From: Alitta virens
Lineage: Eukaryota > Annelida > Polychaeta > Phyllodocida > Nereididae
NCBI GenBank assembly: GCA_932294295.1
Contig: OW028576.1
Coordinates: forward strand, 45,672,247 to 45,736,246
Length of the DNA: 64,000 nt
Direction: 5' to 3'
Under the pieces are notes generated by a model. The model saw nothing but the letters and a program-made list of their open reading frames with translations, made no database searches and was not told the DNA's origin. Positions 31,972 through 43,884 of this stretch are shown here, one piece after another (within the stretch, counting starts at the first letter, position 1; each line of letters starts with the position of its first letter). Position numbers and translations under genes: made by a program.

Positions 31972-33570
31972 AAACTGGGAAAAACCCAATAAAAAGTGAA
32001 CAGATTTTGTTTGATCATGACTGTTAAATACTGCATGAGATTGACAATGTAGAAAAGCAAATTTATACTACAGGTCACAGAACATGTGCATGAAAAAAAA
32101 AATTAATACCAAATGCTTTTGGTTCTTAAAGTAATGATTTCTTTTTTGTTTTGTTTTTGTAGCAAGTTGAATATACAAATGCATTAAAAAATAATAATTT
32201 GAAAACAAAATACACACATGTTCCATTTCTCAAATTCACTTCATTGTAGACGTAATCTCTATAATCTCCGTTTAAAATATTAACCTGACGGTCAATAACA
32301 CTCATTAATAATATGTCAAATAACACACCACTTCGATTTTGACATAATGAATGACACCAATAAATTTATATCTATCATGTGCTCAAAGGAATCTGAGCTA
32401 CTGAGGTGCCTGGGAAAATTCTTAATTGATATTGATATGTGAGTTATATGTCTCCATCTTCTGACACTGTACAGTATACATACATAGATGTTACTATAAA
32501 CATTATTTAAAAAAAATAAAGTCTGGGGGCTGAAACCACATTACTAGTATAACATTTGTATTTTCTGTATTCCAGTATTTTCTGTTCTTTATTTTATTTA
32601 TGACATATATATCATGGATGATATTTTACTGTCAATAAAAATTATATATAAAAACCTATTTAGGTAATTTTTTTTTTCAAAAACAAAAATTATTTGGTAG
32701 TTAGACTTTACCTATTACCATATGTGAAGCGTATTGTTTTTGCAAAAGTTATTATTAGGCTTCACCTATTAGCATTGACCCACTTTTAACAACCTTGACT
32801 TTTTTCTATTCAGAATCTGCTGTCAATTTTTACCTTTGAACTATTTGTCAAGCTCAAAATCAAGGTCACACCTAGTAATGAAAGTGAAATTTGACTTATT
32901 CAATTAATTCAATTTAGAAAAAAATACTTGGAATAGACTCAAACAGGTATGAGACATCATACTACCATAGTCCTATTGTCAGAAGCAACAAGGTCAGATG
33001 GTCAAGGTCAGGTGCATAAAAAAACTGTTTAAGTTCATCAGTTCTACAATCAACTTACCATGCTTACAGAGATGAAAGCAAGAAATGAAAGCTTATTTTA
33101 AACCCTTTCCAATGAGCTTAGCATGATATTGTTTAGTTTAAAAGATAGCCCAATCTTGCATATTTCATGTTTCAAGAATAAGGCAAAATCTGACCTTCAA
33201 AATCCTTCAACACAGAAAATTTTCACATTGATTTGAATGCCAGATAATTTTCCTGGGTGTGTATTGTTTGCATGTCAGACAATTGTGTACTCTCACTTGC
33301 TTAGTGGTTATTTGTTGAAGGTCACATCACACATTATGTCACTTTCATGCTGTGCATGGCCCAATGCTACTGGGTCTGATGCTAATTAAGCAGCTGACAT
33401 GACCAGCTGCCAAAGGCAAACTGTTTGCAATGCTTAAGTTTGTTTTTATACAAGAAGCATTGACAGCTCTGCTTTCCAGTACTTTTTAAAAATAAATACG
33501 AATCTGTAATCTGAATCTATGTTATTTTTAGTGTAAACCTGTGAGTATGATAACCATGTCTGCTTAAGGT
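31972..33570. other. Intergenic, AT-rich
   Basis: Contains the 3' untranslated region of BTB gene A with AATAAA at 31989-31994. The first part resembles the sequence after BTB gene B. No further gene is seen. Confidence 0.5.
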
Positions 33571-33574
33571 AGGG

Positions 33575-34190
33575 TATCTTTCCTCTGAGAATTTATCAAA
33601 ACCTTAGAATCAATATCACTACAAACCAAAAGGCTGAAACCAGTAGGGCATTTGCTTTATTCCTAAAGAATATTACAGTAAAGAAGTCTATGAAAAATGT
33701 TCTTATTTTTACGAATCATACTTATCTTTTGTCATTGAAGCATCTCTCCATTAAGCCAACGCCTTAGAGTCAACATATCATAAACTAAAGACACCAATCT
33801 GAGTCCAGGCTCTTAGGCCGCATTGTAGACAGTCTGGTGGATATGAAAGATACACGACGAAAGTAGGTCAATCACTACACACGTTAAATTTAACTAGACG
33901 GCAAACAAAAATAATTCTTTAAATATTGTCTGGTATGAGGTTGCATCATTTTACTGGGATTATTGATTTATTGAAAACTGATCTACACCGTCAAATTCCT
34001 TGTTCCCCACCAGGATTCTTGCTCCCCTGAATTCTCCAAGACCCTCGCCTGCAGAAAGGCCTGATCGAGTATCTTGCATCTGATTCTTAAGACTCTTAAA
34101 AAGTTTCAGGCGGACTTTGAAAATGACAAACAATGGAGCCAAAGAATGAAGAGGACCTCTCTTAGTATTGTCCATGGCCATCTGTTAAAA
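33575..34190 (-). pseudogene. Decayed serine racemase/threonine dehydratase-like copy
   Basis: On the minus strand, 34185-34010 aligns in order with the 5' part of the intact gene at 42658-43677: blocks around AAACATTAAGAGGACACC, TTTGCAAGACACTGGGTC and AGAGGAGCAGGGAAT have recognisable counterparts (for example ATGCAAGATACTCGATC and CAGGGGAGCAAGAAT). At 33735-33790 and again at 33577-33612 the end of the coding region appears (ATATTGACTCTAAGG.., ..AATGGAGAGATGC). The middle two thirds are missing and the frame is lost. Its place after BTB gene A mirrors that of the intact gene after BTB gene B. Confidence 0.6.
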
Positions 34191-35080
34191 TTCTGAGGGA
34201 ATCCGATCACCTTGAGCTTGCTTAGCTTACAAGTCAGCATCCAAGCATTGAAAGTTCACTGGAATGTAACTCGCAACATTTAATAGTGGAGATGAAAGCA
34301 GTATAAGCCTTTGCAAGAAGAGTCAAGTAGTGTTAAGCCTACACACCCATGGCTATGCAGAGCATTTGTAGAAGAAATCCTGTTTCCACTTTTACTTTTG
34401 GAATATGTTCATTAATGTACATCTGGTACACCAGTGGGTAGCTGGTCAGTTCGATGGTACTCATTCTGCTGAAGATTGGTGGTAAGAACTAACTTCAGTT
34501 TGGAATGGTTAGTAATGTCAAATACAAATCAGATTGATTACGTTCAGGAAAGTCTGATATCCTAGTTGTCCATTCCGTGACTTTTAAAATTATGGCATCC
34601 ACCATCATGTTAAAGAGTGCACTGAGGGCAACATAAAGTCACTTGTGAATTCAGCCTCATGTCTGGTAACCATTATTTAGCCTTTAAAGCACCAAAATAT
34701 GTTTATTGGGAGGTGAGATATGAAATTTAGGATTTTTTGAGTGAGTGCTGGCAGCCATTTTGTTCTTATGCGAATGAGATCATTCTGCCCAACAAGTTCT
34801 TGGGATCATGTTATTTTCTGAAAGAGGTCATCCTAAGGAACATTTAGGCACTTATAGAGTCCTGGGGGTTTCAAGGTGGGTCCTGCAGGCCCCTGGACTA
34901 TAAGAAAGATGTGTATAGACATTTTCCAAGCATGGTGCTTCTGAAGGATTCTATAGAATTTTGGTAAAATTTTGTTTTAGTTCATTTTATCAACATACAT
35001 CTGTATATTCGTAGGTTTTTAGAATCTTACTGCTATAAGCTTTCAAAAAATGCATAGGTCTACAAATCCCCCAGATATGC
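34191..35080. other. Intergenic, nothing recognised
   Basis: No ORF or structured repeat of note. Confidence 0.4.
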
Positions 35081-36370
35081 TGCCAACAAGAATAAATAGT
35101 GGCCCTGACTATTGACGAACCTATACGGGAAACAACACCTAACTAATAAAAGCAATCAGATGTCAAAATCATATCCATCCTATATAGATTGAACAAACAA
35201 TATCAAGAGAAATATTAAGATCAATATATAATGCCTTAATTTTTCCACACTTATCTTAGGCCATTAAAAATACTTCAGAAAAAATGTCATTTAAACATTG
35301 AAGTCATGCCAAATACAACAGCCAGACTGACCCCTTATTCAAGAAGACAAACACCCTGAAGAACCAAGATATTTACAATGTAGAATGCATCAAAATAGTA
35401 TATTTTCCTACCTACCCACCTATTTTTCAGATCCACTGATAACAAATTCCAATGTTCATAATCACAACACACGGCAAGTTCAAGATCCACTATCTACCCA
35501 CAAGAGCCAAACTACAAGAACAACTCATAAACATAAAATTGTCAATTGCATGGCACCATCTCCCTGATAGACTCGAAACTTCATTAAGTTAAACTTCAAT
35601 GCCATCCATACACAAAATCAAGCAATATGTCTTAGGCACTTAACAAGAAACATGCACGAACCAAAAACTGTCAAATTTGTATAAAATAACTTCATACAAT
35701 GGTCTCTCTATAGTGTCAGCATCATTTATATTGCATTGCATCAAACTTGTTTTGGTATTTGGTTGAGAAATAGAAGCTTCACCACAGTCATTAAATTACA
35801 AAATAATTTCATTATATTTGGTAATCTCACAATTCAATTCATTCATCATATCGTTATTTTAGTAAAACATCTTCATATTTTCATTGCATTTATCTGATAT
35901 GATGTTATAGCAAGGTGCTAGGCCTTGGCACCGTACATTTCCTGGGTGGGCCTTGGGTGTTGAGGCTGAAACCTCACCAATTGTTACCCACTAATTCCCT
36001 TACCCTTTTATTTACATTTGTCATCATATCATTCAACAATTAAGTGAATTAATTTCTTTAAAATGAATCCATTCATTCTCAGCACAATCGTAATTTATTC
36101 TATTGTAGTATTTATATATTAATTTGTTAAATTGTAATTCATAATAATATCTATATATAATTTTTGTTCAATATTTCTTATCTGCTAATTATTGCATAGA
36201 ATAGTTTACTTTCCAGTATCTAAATGGGCTCATAATTACAGTTTTTTGTCAAACTTCTCGAGTGCCCTCCAAATTCTTTAATGCTTGTCTGACTTGTAAC
36301 ACTGTTTGGTTTTTTTGCTTAATATAATTGAAATTTGGAAATAAAAGTCAATGAAAATTTCAATGTCAAT
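35081..36370 (+). mobile_element. 3' end of a decayed LINE
   Basis: Fragments of a reverse-transcriptase C-terminus are visible in shifting frames on the plus strand: IYNALIFPHLS-like near 35225-35260, then YFPTYPPIFQI and THGKFKIHYLPTRAKL (35400-35520). A 3' untranslated segment of about 700 bp ends near 36360 in repeated TGAAAATTTCAATG words. The fragment is degenerate. Confidence 0.5.
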
Positions 36371-36399
36371 GTTTTAAAGGTACACATTATTTTTGCAGG

Positions 36400-36510
36400 T
36401 TTAGCATTTCCTGGGGGCCTTGTACTAATATGATTTGCCCATACTTAAAATGGTTAGTCAGCTTCACAAGCACTTATTAAATTCAGGTTATTTTTGCTCC
36501 CAGGCAGGGT
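36400..36510. repeat. Segment shared with 43885-44035
   Basis: The words CCTTGTACTAATATGATTTG, CCATACTTAAAATGGTTAG and TTATTTTTGCTCCCAGGCA have close matches at 43885-44035. Its order relative to the racemase-like copies is the same in both duplication units. Confidence 0.5.
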
Positions 36511-36689
36511 ATCTTCAGATATAAATAATATATATATTGTATCATGTAGATCTACTGAGTACAAATATCTATCGCTACGAATTTGCGATGTATCGATAAC
36601 CACAAAAATAGTTTGTTGCTCAAGCACTGAATTGTACCAAAGCCATTAAGAGCATGACCGAAAAAAAAATTAAATATATTATAAAAATG

Positions 36690-36890
36690 ATATAGTAAAC
36701 TGTATAAACAAATTACTAAATTGAATCAACGAAGTACTAAATCATTAAAACGAATGACTTAATTGCTTGAACAAATTACTATATCGTTTCAACAAATCAC
36801 TACATCAGACATATTACAAAATTGTTGAAATGAATCACTATATTGTTTAAATAAATTACTATATTGCTTAAACTGATTACCAAACCTATC
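36690..36890. repeat. Degenerate 26-28 bp minisatellite
   Basis: About seven diverged copies of AAATTACTATATTGTTTAAAC with variants such as AAATCACTACATC. Noncoding. Confidence 0.7.
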
Positions 36891-36894
36891 TAGG

Positions 36895-38447
36895 TACAGC
36901 ATAAACTATTAAATAGCAATTTGTGTCAGCAAAAGCGGGAATAACTTTGTTTCACATCCTAATTACCCTTCAGCTCTTTTTTAATGGTGCCAGTAATGGT
37001 TGTTGCCAACCATTTGACAAGATATAATTTAAGTATGAACATGGTGCAATCAAAGTCTGTTGCACATAATAAGCCTAGCTACAAGAATTACTAGGAAGGG
37101 ACCTGACATCTCAGCACACATATGAGCTAGTAGCCTTCTAGTAGTGCAGGGCATTGTGTATTGTTTCTTAACTTTAAAAACAAAATCTGAGTTGGTTCCA
37201 TTTTTTATAACATTCCTAAGGTGGCCATCTTGAATCAAACATAGCCACCTCCAAAACACCAGTTTTGCCATAACTTGTACCTAATTGACATAGGATGGCA
37301 AGTGATGGAACAGTATATACATAATTTAAGGTGTATAATTCAATGGTGTTTATGTATAACTAATATAAATTGTAATATGACCACTTTACACACAGTTTCG
37401 GTTCGAGACTGGTATACACTTTCATGTAAATGACCTTGTAGTGCAGGGCATAAAAAAAAACATTGGTTCCAAACATGTTCTGTAAAGTTAGGAAGGAGAT
37501 ATCCTGTGTATTGCCCTACACTATATAGTGCATTTGACCAGTGATTTTGCAGAACTTTCCATTAAATGGACATTGTGACATCATCATAATTGAGAATTAT
37601 GTCATACTTGAAATGCACTGAAACAGAGGTAATTTACATATGTGCTAATGGCTGAGGAATAAAAGGAGTGTTAAACATTTTCAATATTTGTGACATAAAT
37701 TGAAATCTATACATTGACAAACATATTATACAAATATATCACAAAATATATAATTATTGTCATACTGTATAATACCAGACAATTTGTTATTGTTATATTA
37801 CCTTTTATTAAATAAACAGGGTTTACTGATATAAATTGTCAATTTTAAACATCACTTCATTGACATTGCCAGTGTTAACTATTTTGATTTACAACAGGTG
37901 TCCCTGGATACACTGATCAAGCTGCCGCCTTTTGGATTATGTCAAACCAAATTAGGTGAAACTATTCTTTTGCTTGTTGTGTTGTTCTATCAAATATGCT
38001 ATAAATTCACCACACTCAGTAGGTAAGTTTAGGCCATCAACCATATGTATGTCAAGCATTACATGCCAAAGTTTCTAAATATAGCCACTTCTCAGAACGC
38101 TCTATTTTTAGAACACCCGATATAGGTCAAAAATCTTCCCTGTAAATAGAGGTGAGTTGCTCTTTAGTTATTTTGTCATTTGAATGTATGAATAACTATA
38201 TTTTGGGTAACCTAACTGCAAAATGTACAATGTACAGTACTAATATTACTAAATCAATGTAAATCTTAATGTGTCTACAACTGATTCGCTGAGCATTTGT
38301 TTTATGATATACACATAGTTTGTCCTAGCACAATTATTTGCTAAAACATTCAAAATGGCCAACCACTTTTCCCAAGTTCTTCAACTTTATTAACTAAAAA
38401 TATCTGATTTTTTTCAAGCTGAGTCTAATTTCAATAAAGATTTCAAG
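36895..38447. other. Upstream region of BTB gene B
   Basis: AT-rich with no coding sequence seen. No TATA box as clear as that of gene A is present near the start codon; a leader intron ending AATAAAGATTTCAAG just before the ATG is possible. Confidence 0.4.
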
Positions 38448-38656
38448 ATGGTGAGGCCAACTGGAAGGCGTCTGTTTGAAATGCTGAAGAATGATGAAAT
38501 GACTGACGTCACATTCATCGTCCAAGGAACCGAGATAAAAGCTCATCGGAATGTCGTTAGTTCTCACGGAGGACCACTGAAGGAGCTGTTGAAAACCAAG
38601 AGGAAGAGAGTTGACATTGAAGAAATTTCTCCACAAACTTTCGAAACTGTTCTAGA
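38448..38656 (+). CDS. BTB gene B exon 1
   Basis: Starts MVRPTGRRLFEML; donor CTAGA|GTAAGT, phase 2. Confidence 0.87.
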
Positions 38657-40406
38657 GTAAGTGGAGTGATGTGTCAAATCTTAAGCTGATAATAGCATTC
38701 CACAGTCGAATATCTTATTGTTGGTATAAGATCATACCACTGGTCAAACGCTTACTTTGATTTAAACCTGAAAACTCCCTCTAATCTGCATGCCTAAAAT
38801 CAATGAAATGGTCCAAATATTAGTTTGAATGGTTCTAATTCAAGAATCTTAAACACTGAAATAACACATATCTACAGACTTGAGGCCCATTAATGCAAAT
38901 CAAGATAGCTCTATGTAGTATATTGGGGAGCCTTAATTGTGGTTGCCATAAATAGTTCACATAGTCTTCCAGTTGTTTGATTCAGTCAACATGCTGTATG
39001 ATACTGATGAAGTTTATTAGATTTATCAATAATTTGTAGGTATCTCTACACTGACGATTGTGTTGTGGATACCAAGAATGTGTTTGATTTATTGCACTCT
39101 GCCAAAAAGTTTAACCTTCCACATCTTGAACTACACTGCACCAAGTCAGATGTATTTAAACTGTCCGAAACAAATCTTGGGGCACTCACTCAACAAGCTT
39201 TGAATTTTGATGCCAGAGAGTATTTGGAATTATGTAAAATGTACTTCAAGGAAAATGCAACCAAAGTCTTCAATACAAAAGAGTTCCTGGAAATATCGAA
39301 TGAAGTTCTCTATGAATTTTGCAGCATTGAGGAGAGAGAATGTACTGAAATGGACGTTTTTGCAGCTTGCATAAAATGGGCGGAGAGCAAATGCAAATTC
39401 AGGAATCTAAAAGGAACCCTACGGAATGTTCTAGGGCATGTGCTCACCAAGATAAAGTTTTCTGACATGCCCATGGAAGATTTTTTGGAATTTGTTGCAC
39501 CTTTAGAAATATTGACACATGAAGAAGTTGGTCGATTGATTGTTGGTTGGCAGAAGAATAAGAAGTATGAACACTGGATGGAGGTTGTTCAGGTATGCTA
39601 TAATAAATATATTGATGGAAACTAAGGTGTGTCATTTTAAATACAGACATAGCCATGAATGTTGTAACATTTATAAAGAGAGTCTTGTGGTGACAAACAG
39701 TCTGATTTCTCTTATCTCGGTTTCATAACATGAAATGATTCAGATTCAGATATATTTATTTGACTTAAAGCTGGTATCAAAGAAACAAAAATATTACAAT
39801 CATGTTTATTATAATTTGCTTATACAATCATGTTTATTATAATTTGCTTAGTGAATGAGCTTGTGATGTGTCTTTTATTTACACATTTAAGATGTGATGT
39901 TTAAATCTTTATTGATTTCATTTCAGGTGACAATTGATGAAAATCCATACTGTAGTGGGGGAGAGGATGATACAATTTTATCCCTTCCACTATATACCAG
40001 AATATTTGAACTTAAGAAGATGAAGATTTTCCACAATGGTGAACTGAGTTGTCCACCAGATAAATTTACGTTGGAGCACTTTTACACAGATGAATTTACA
40101 CAGCAACGCGAATTCAAAGTGTTGTCTGATAATGCAACATTAGCATCAATTTACACTGGAAAAGACTTGGACTTCAAGGTAAATTCAATTACATGTACAG
40201 TTAAGGAGAGTACTGGACTATGGGAATTTCCTGTGACTTTCACTGACTGGGAATTGTTTAATGGTGAGGAGGAGGATGTTGTTAAATATTGCCTGAAGGA
40301 CTATGAATACGACTTGAAAGAAATAGAAGAAATAGAGTATCCACTAAATCATTTTGTTGTACCTGGCTCTGATTTAATTGTCACCATGAAATCCCTCAAT
40401 AGATGA
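38448..40406 (+). CDS. BTB-BACK protein with unrecognised C-terminal domain, gene B
   Basis: Exons 38448-38656, 39040-39592 and 39927-40406 join in frame to 413 residues. The domain plan is that of gene A: BTB (LFEMLKNDEMTDVTFIVQG, YLYTDDCVVDTKN), BACK-like region (FCSIEERECTEMDVFAACIK, PMEDFLEFVAPLEILTHEEV) and a C-terminal domain of about 160 residues. The C-terminal domain starts VTIDENPYCSGGEDDTILSL and includes YTRIFELKKMKIFHNGE, NSITCTVKES and EEEDVVKYCLKDYEY. BTB-BACK proteins of this type usually bind Cullin-3 through BTB, with the C-terminal domain binding the target; applied here that is inference. It and gene A form a tandem pair 10.5 kb apart in the same orientation, each followed by a racemase-like sequence on the other strand. 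Confidence 0.87.
39040..39592 (+). CDS. BTB gene B exon 2
   Basis: Acceptor TTTGTAG, donor TTCAG|GTATGC. Differs from the gene A exon by few substitutions and a nine-base deletion. Confidence 0.88.
39736..39850 (-). repeat. LINE-tail-like insertion in BTB gene B intron 2
   Basis: GATTCAGATTCAGATATATTTATTT is the reverse complement of a short-repeat LINE tail; TACAATCATGTTTATTATAATTTGCTTA is then repeated twice. Absent from gene A. Confidence 0.5.
39927..40406 (+). CDS. BTB gene B exon 3: C-terminal domain
   Basis: 159 codons after acceptor ATTTCAG, ending TGA. Carries an acidic N-terminal insert (DENPYCSGGEDDTI) missing in gene A. Confidence 0.87.
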   Translation: MTIDENPYCSGGEDDTILSLPLYTRIFELKKMKIFHNGELSCPPDKFTLEHFYTDEFTQQREFKVLSDNATLASIYTGKDLDFKVNSITCTVKESTGLWEFPVTFTDWELFNGEEEDVVKYCLKDYEYDLKEIEEIEYPLNHFVVPGSDLIVTMKSLNR

Positions 40407-41713
40407 TCCTATGCAAAAAGTGGGAAGACCTTTTGTGTTGTCATGATAATTAACAATTTCATACGATTGACCGTAAGAGAAACAAGTGTGAAAGAGATGC
40501 GACTTGCTTAAATGAATACTACAGCTGGTCCGGGAGGGGGGGGGGGGGGAAGGGAGATATGAAAATAATGTACATGTGGCAAAAAAATATCTCAAGTACC
40601 TATTACTTAGTGAGATGAAGTCATGTTTGTTTTAAGCAATCCAGAATTTATTTCATTTATATATGCCACAAATTCCCATGAAATTGAATGTATTCCTTAT
40701 GATAATCAAGTAAAATATTAAATTTGCAAGGAATTTAAACTGTGGTTCTTGGACAATTATTTCTTTGTAAGAACTGACTCTCTTTTATATGATATGTGAT
40801 AGTTTTCCTGAGAAAATTGTCTCTCTAAATTTAAATTCTTATGTAAATCGGCCAAATGTTCACACTCTGGCTGCTGTGTGTGGCAATGAGAAATAAACTG
40901 GGATTTTGGAGATGTAAATATATAAATCTTTTCATTTTCATTTTTTCAATAGTGAGCAATGATTCATATTATCTGATGTGATCAAAATTGTGGCCAACAT
41001 CTGAATGGCTAATTATAAACACTCTAGCCATAAAAGCCTCTCTACAAAGGGAAGATAGAGAACATTTTGTGTGCTGAGAGAGGGATATTTTGCTCCTTTG
41101 GGAAATAGCCAAATTTGAGTAAAAGAAAAAGAAAATTTCATATTCTGAATCTCAAATAAGTATGGCTAGAAATTGCACAGAACTCCCGTGTGAGATAGAA
41201 TAGGAACTATCTATAGCGGTATTTCCTCTAAAATCAGATAATATTATGATCCCCAAAATGAGCTGAGAAATTACCATTGACTTTATATATTTCATACCAT
41301 TGGGTAGATCTACTAACTGTTGGTTTTGTATTTCATGGACTTCGTGCCATCAATAATAAACTTCATATATCTTATGCACAGTTATTATATATTTACAATT
41401 ATTCATACAAACTACATATTTTGTACATCATATTGCATACAATTAATGCATCCCCCATCATTGATTTCCAATTTCTTATTTGTAAAATTATTATTTCTTT
41501 TTATTGATTATTTATTCTTATGAAATAAGGATATGCAGTAATCAAGTATCCTGTAATTATCATTGATGAAAATTGTCTACATTGTTCCTCAATTGACCTA
41601 ATCTCCTTTGAGAATATTACTCTGACAGACAATAATAAATTTACGAAAGACATTTTATTTATTTATTTATTTTCCAAAAAGTAGATTATTGCATAAGGTG
41701 TGGGGTGTGCTTG
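40407..41713. other. Region after BTB gene B
   Basis: Starts with sequence related to the 3' flank of gene A, then a poly-G tract at 40535-40550 and AT-rich DNA. No gene seen. Confidence 0.45.
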
Positions 41714-41892
41714 GATTAGTAGAGCTTTACATCCTGTATTTCTGCACCCGGTGACCTTATTGGCTAATTGGGACAGGTAGGGACCATATCAATGAGCTGA
41801 TAATGAAACAGCCATCCAACATAGGCTCGACCAAGAATTGAACCCAGGACCCAGTGTTTGGAAGCCCAGTGCTGCCACTGAGCATTAAGCTC
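41714..41892 (-). repeat. tRNA-derived SINE, family 1, minus copy
   Basis: Minus-strand B-box region GGGTTCAATTCTTGGTCGAGCC and body (CAACATAGG.. inverted, GGTCCCTACCTGTCCCAATT) match the family; the A box region is diverged. Confidence 0.75.
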
Positions 41893-42029
41893 TCTTCCCT
41901 TATTATATTCAAAAGACAATGTCAGTTGTTAATGCTTTTGAACATATATCCAATCTCAATCTGTAATCTGAATTCTGAATCTATGCACAGAATCAAAATT
42001 ACCACAAACCAAAAGACACACATCACTAC

Positions 42030-42365
42030 TTGCTTTATTACCAATATTAGAATACAAGATAATAAGACAATATTAGAATACAAGATAATAAGATAAAATT
42101 ACAATACAAGATAATAAGACAATAATAGAACACAAGATAATAAAAAAAATATTAGAATACAAGATAATATGACAATATTAGAATAGTAGGTCATAAGACA
42201 ATATTAGAATACAAGATAATAAGATAAAATTACAATACAAGATAATAAGACAATAATAGAACACAAGATAATAAGACAATATTAGAATACAAGATAATAA
42301 GACTAAAAAAGAATACAAGATTGATTACAATATTAGAATACAAGATCATAAGACAATATTTTTTG
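42030..42365. repeat. Minisatellite of about 26 bp units
   Basis: More than ten copies of ACAATATTAGAATACAAGAT followed by AATAAG, with variants. The unit is absent at the matching place in the first duplication block. Confidence 0.85.
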
Positions 42366-42384
42366 CGAACTTGTAAGTTAAGTA

Positions 42385-42657
42385 TGCCTACCATGTCGGT
42401 TGATACGATGGAATCTCTCTGAGAATATTGCCCAATACTTTAAAGGCTCTAGTATGATAAAATGTTCAGCATCAACCTGTAAGTATATATCAACTATGTC
42501 TGTTAACATTAAGGCATCTCTTCATTGAGCCAACACCTTAGAGCTAATGTAGCATAAATCAAAGGCACACTGAGGCCTGTCTATGTGTTTTTGTTTTGCA
42601 AAAAAAAAGTATTAATCATTGTGAAGCAGACTGTACCTATATGGACATCTGTTAACA
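42385..42657 (-). repeat. Tandem decayed copies of the racemase-like gene's 3' end
   Basis: Just downstream of the stop codon the last coding bases are repeated twice in degraded form. ATGTCTGTTAACA with GGCATCTCTTCATTGAG at 42499-42530 and a weaker copy at 42390-42440 match ATCTGTTAACA and GGCATTTCTCCATTGAG at the true end (42645-42680). Units are about 110-150 bp. Confidence 0.6.
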
Positions 42658-43677
42658 CTATGGCATTTCTCCATTGAGAATTTTTGCCAAAACCTTCGAG
42701 TCAATATTTCCTCCAGATACTATGCAGACAATTGTTCTGTCCTTGAGGTCGACATTTCCATTTTTATGCCATCCTAATGCCGCTGCTATTGGGGCAGCAC
42801 CGGCACCTTCTGCGAAAATATGGCATCGTTCAGCAAGCAGACGAACCGCTTCTGCAATGTCATCCACAGAAAGAACCATGGAGTCTTTAATTAGACTACT
42901 CGCTAACGGCCACATTTGAGGGAATACTCCTTTCCCACCCATGCCATCAACGAAGCTTGTTTTGTGATTGACAACTTGAGATGGACATCCTGCTTTGAAT
43001 GATGCTGCTAACGGTGCAGCGGTTTCCACTTCGCAAACATATAACAAACAATCAGGAATTAAAGTCTTTAGTGCTGATCCAATTCCTGTAGCTAACCCAC
43101 CACCTCCAAATGGGCTAATAACAACATCAACTTTGTCCAGATCTTCTGAAATTTCTATTCCAATTGTACCATTACCAGCGATAACATCTCTGTTACAAAC
43201 AGGATGAATAAATGTTCCATCCAGACCTTTGTATTGATGAGTTGTCATAACATTCCACCAACTGTCGTATGGCACCTGAACGACGGTGGCGTCATGGCGT
43301 TTAATGGCGGCAACTTTGACTTGTGGAGCATTATCTGGCACCACAATGGTACATGGCACGTTTAAACGATTGCAATTGTGAGCCAAACCCTGCGCAAAAT
43401 TTCCAGCGCTGCATGTAAAAACTCCATTGGACAATAGTTCATTCCCTTCGCGAGATTTTAGCAAGGAAATTGCATTCCCTGCTCCTCTTAATTTGAATGA
43501 CCCAGTGTCTTGCAAATTCTCCAATTTAACAAAAATCCTTCTGTCATCCTTAACCAAATCTTTTAAATCCAATTCATAGAGAGGTGTCCTCTTAATGTTT
43601 CCACATAACCTTCCAGCTGCTTCTTGTATTTCTGCAATTGGCAAGTGTTGAATATTTAGACTTTCCTCATCATCCAT
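42658..43677 (-). CDS. Serine racemase / threonine dehydratase-like PLP enzyme, intronless
   Basis: 339 residues starting MDDEESLNIQHLP, the usual length of serine racemase-type fold II PLP enzymes. The PLP lysine lies in TGSFKLRGAGNA (residue about 61). SAGNFAQGLAHN is the substrate-carboxylate loop, PFGGGGLATGIG the phosphate-binding glycine loop, and IVSGGNID the C-terminal Ser/Gly motif near the pyridine nitrogen. The family interconverts L- and D-serine or deaminates Ser/Thr to 2-oxo acids; which reaction applies here cannot be told from motifs. Two points stand out: the loop reads SAGNF where most relatives have His in place of Phe, and the gene has no intron, unlike its neighbours. A decayed paralog lies at 33575-34190. 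Confidence 0.88.
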   Translation of the reverse strand: MDDEESLNIQHLPIAEIQEAAGRLCGNIKRTPLYELDLKDLVKDDRRIFVKLENLQDTGSFKLRGAGNAISLLKSREGNELLSNGVFTCSAGNFAQGLAHNCNRLNVPCTIVVPDNAPQVKVAAIKRHDATVVQVPYDSWWNVMTTHQYKGLDGTFIHPVCNRDVIAGNGTIGIEISEDLDKVDVVISPFGGGGLATGIGSALKTLIPDCLLYVCEVETAAPLAASFKAGCPSQVVNHKTSFVDGMGGKGVFPQMWPLASSLIKDSMVLSVDDIAEAVRLLAERCHIFAEGAGAAPIAAALGWHKNGNVDLKDRTIVCIVSGGNIDSKVLAKILNGEMP

Positions 43678-43884
43678 TGTGCATAGTTTTTTAGTTTGTG
43701 ATCACTCATGTGCTACAAGTGACCTAGATCCAGTGACCTATTGAAATTGAAATATTTCCAAAGATTAAAGTTCATGGGCTTTTCATATGGATACTAACCC
43801 TGGTTATATTTTTATATGCATATTCATAACCAGATGACCTTAAATCTGGCCATGTTTCCATGTTTTAAAAGTATACCACATTTT

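Noticed and set aside
33960..34181. Intact small gene on the minus strand
   Set aside because: The open frame is part of the decayed racemase-like copy; it follows the parent DNA in shifting frames.
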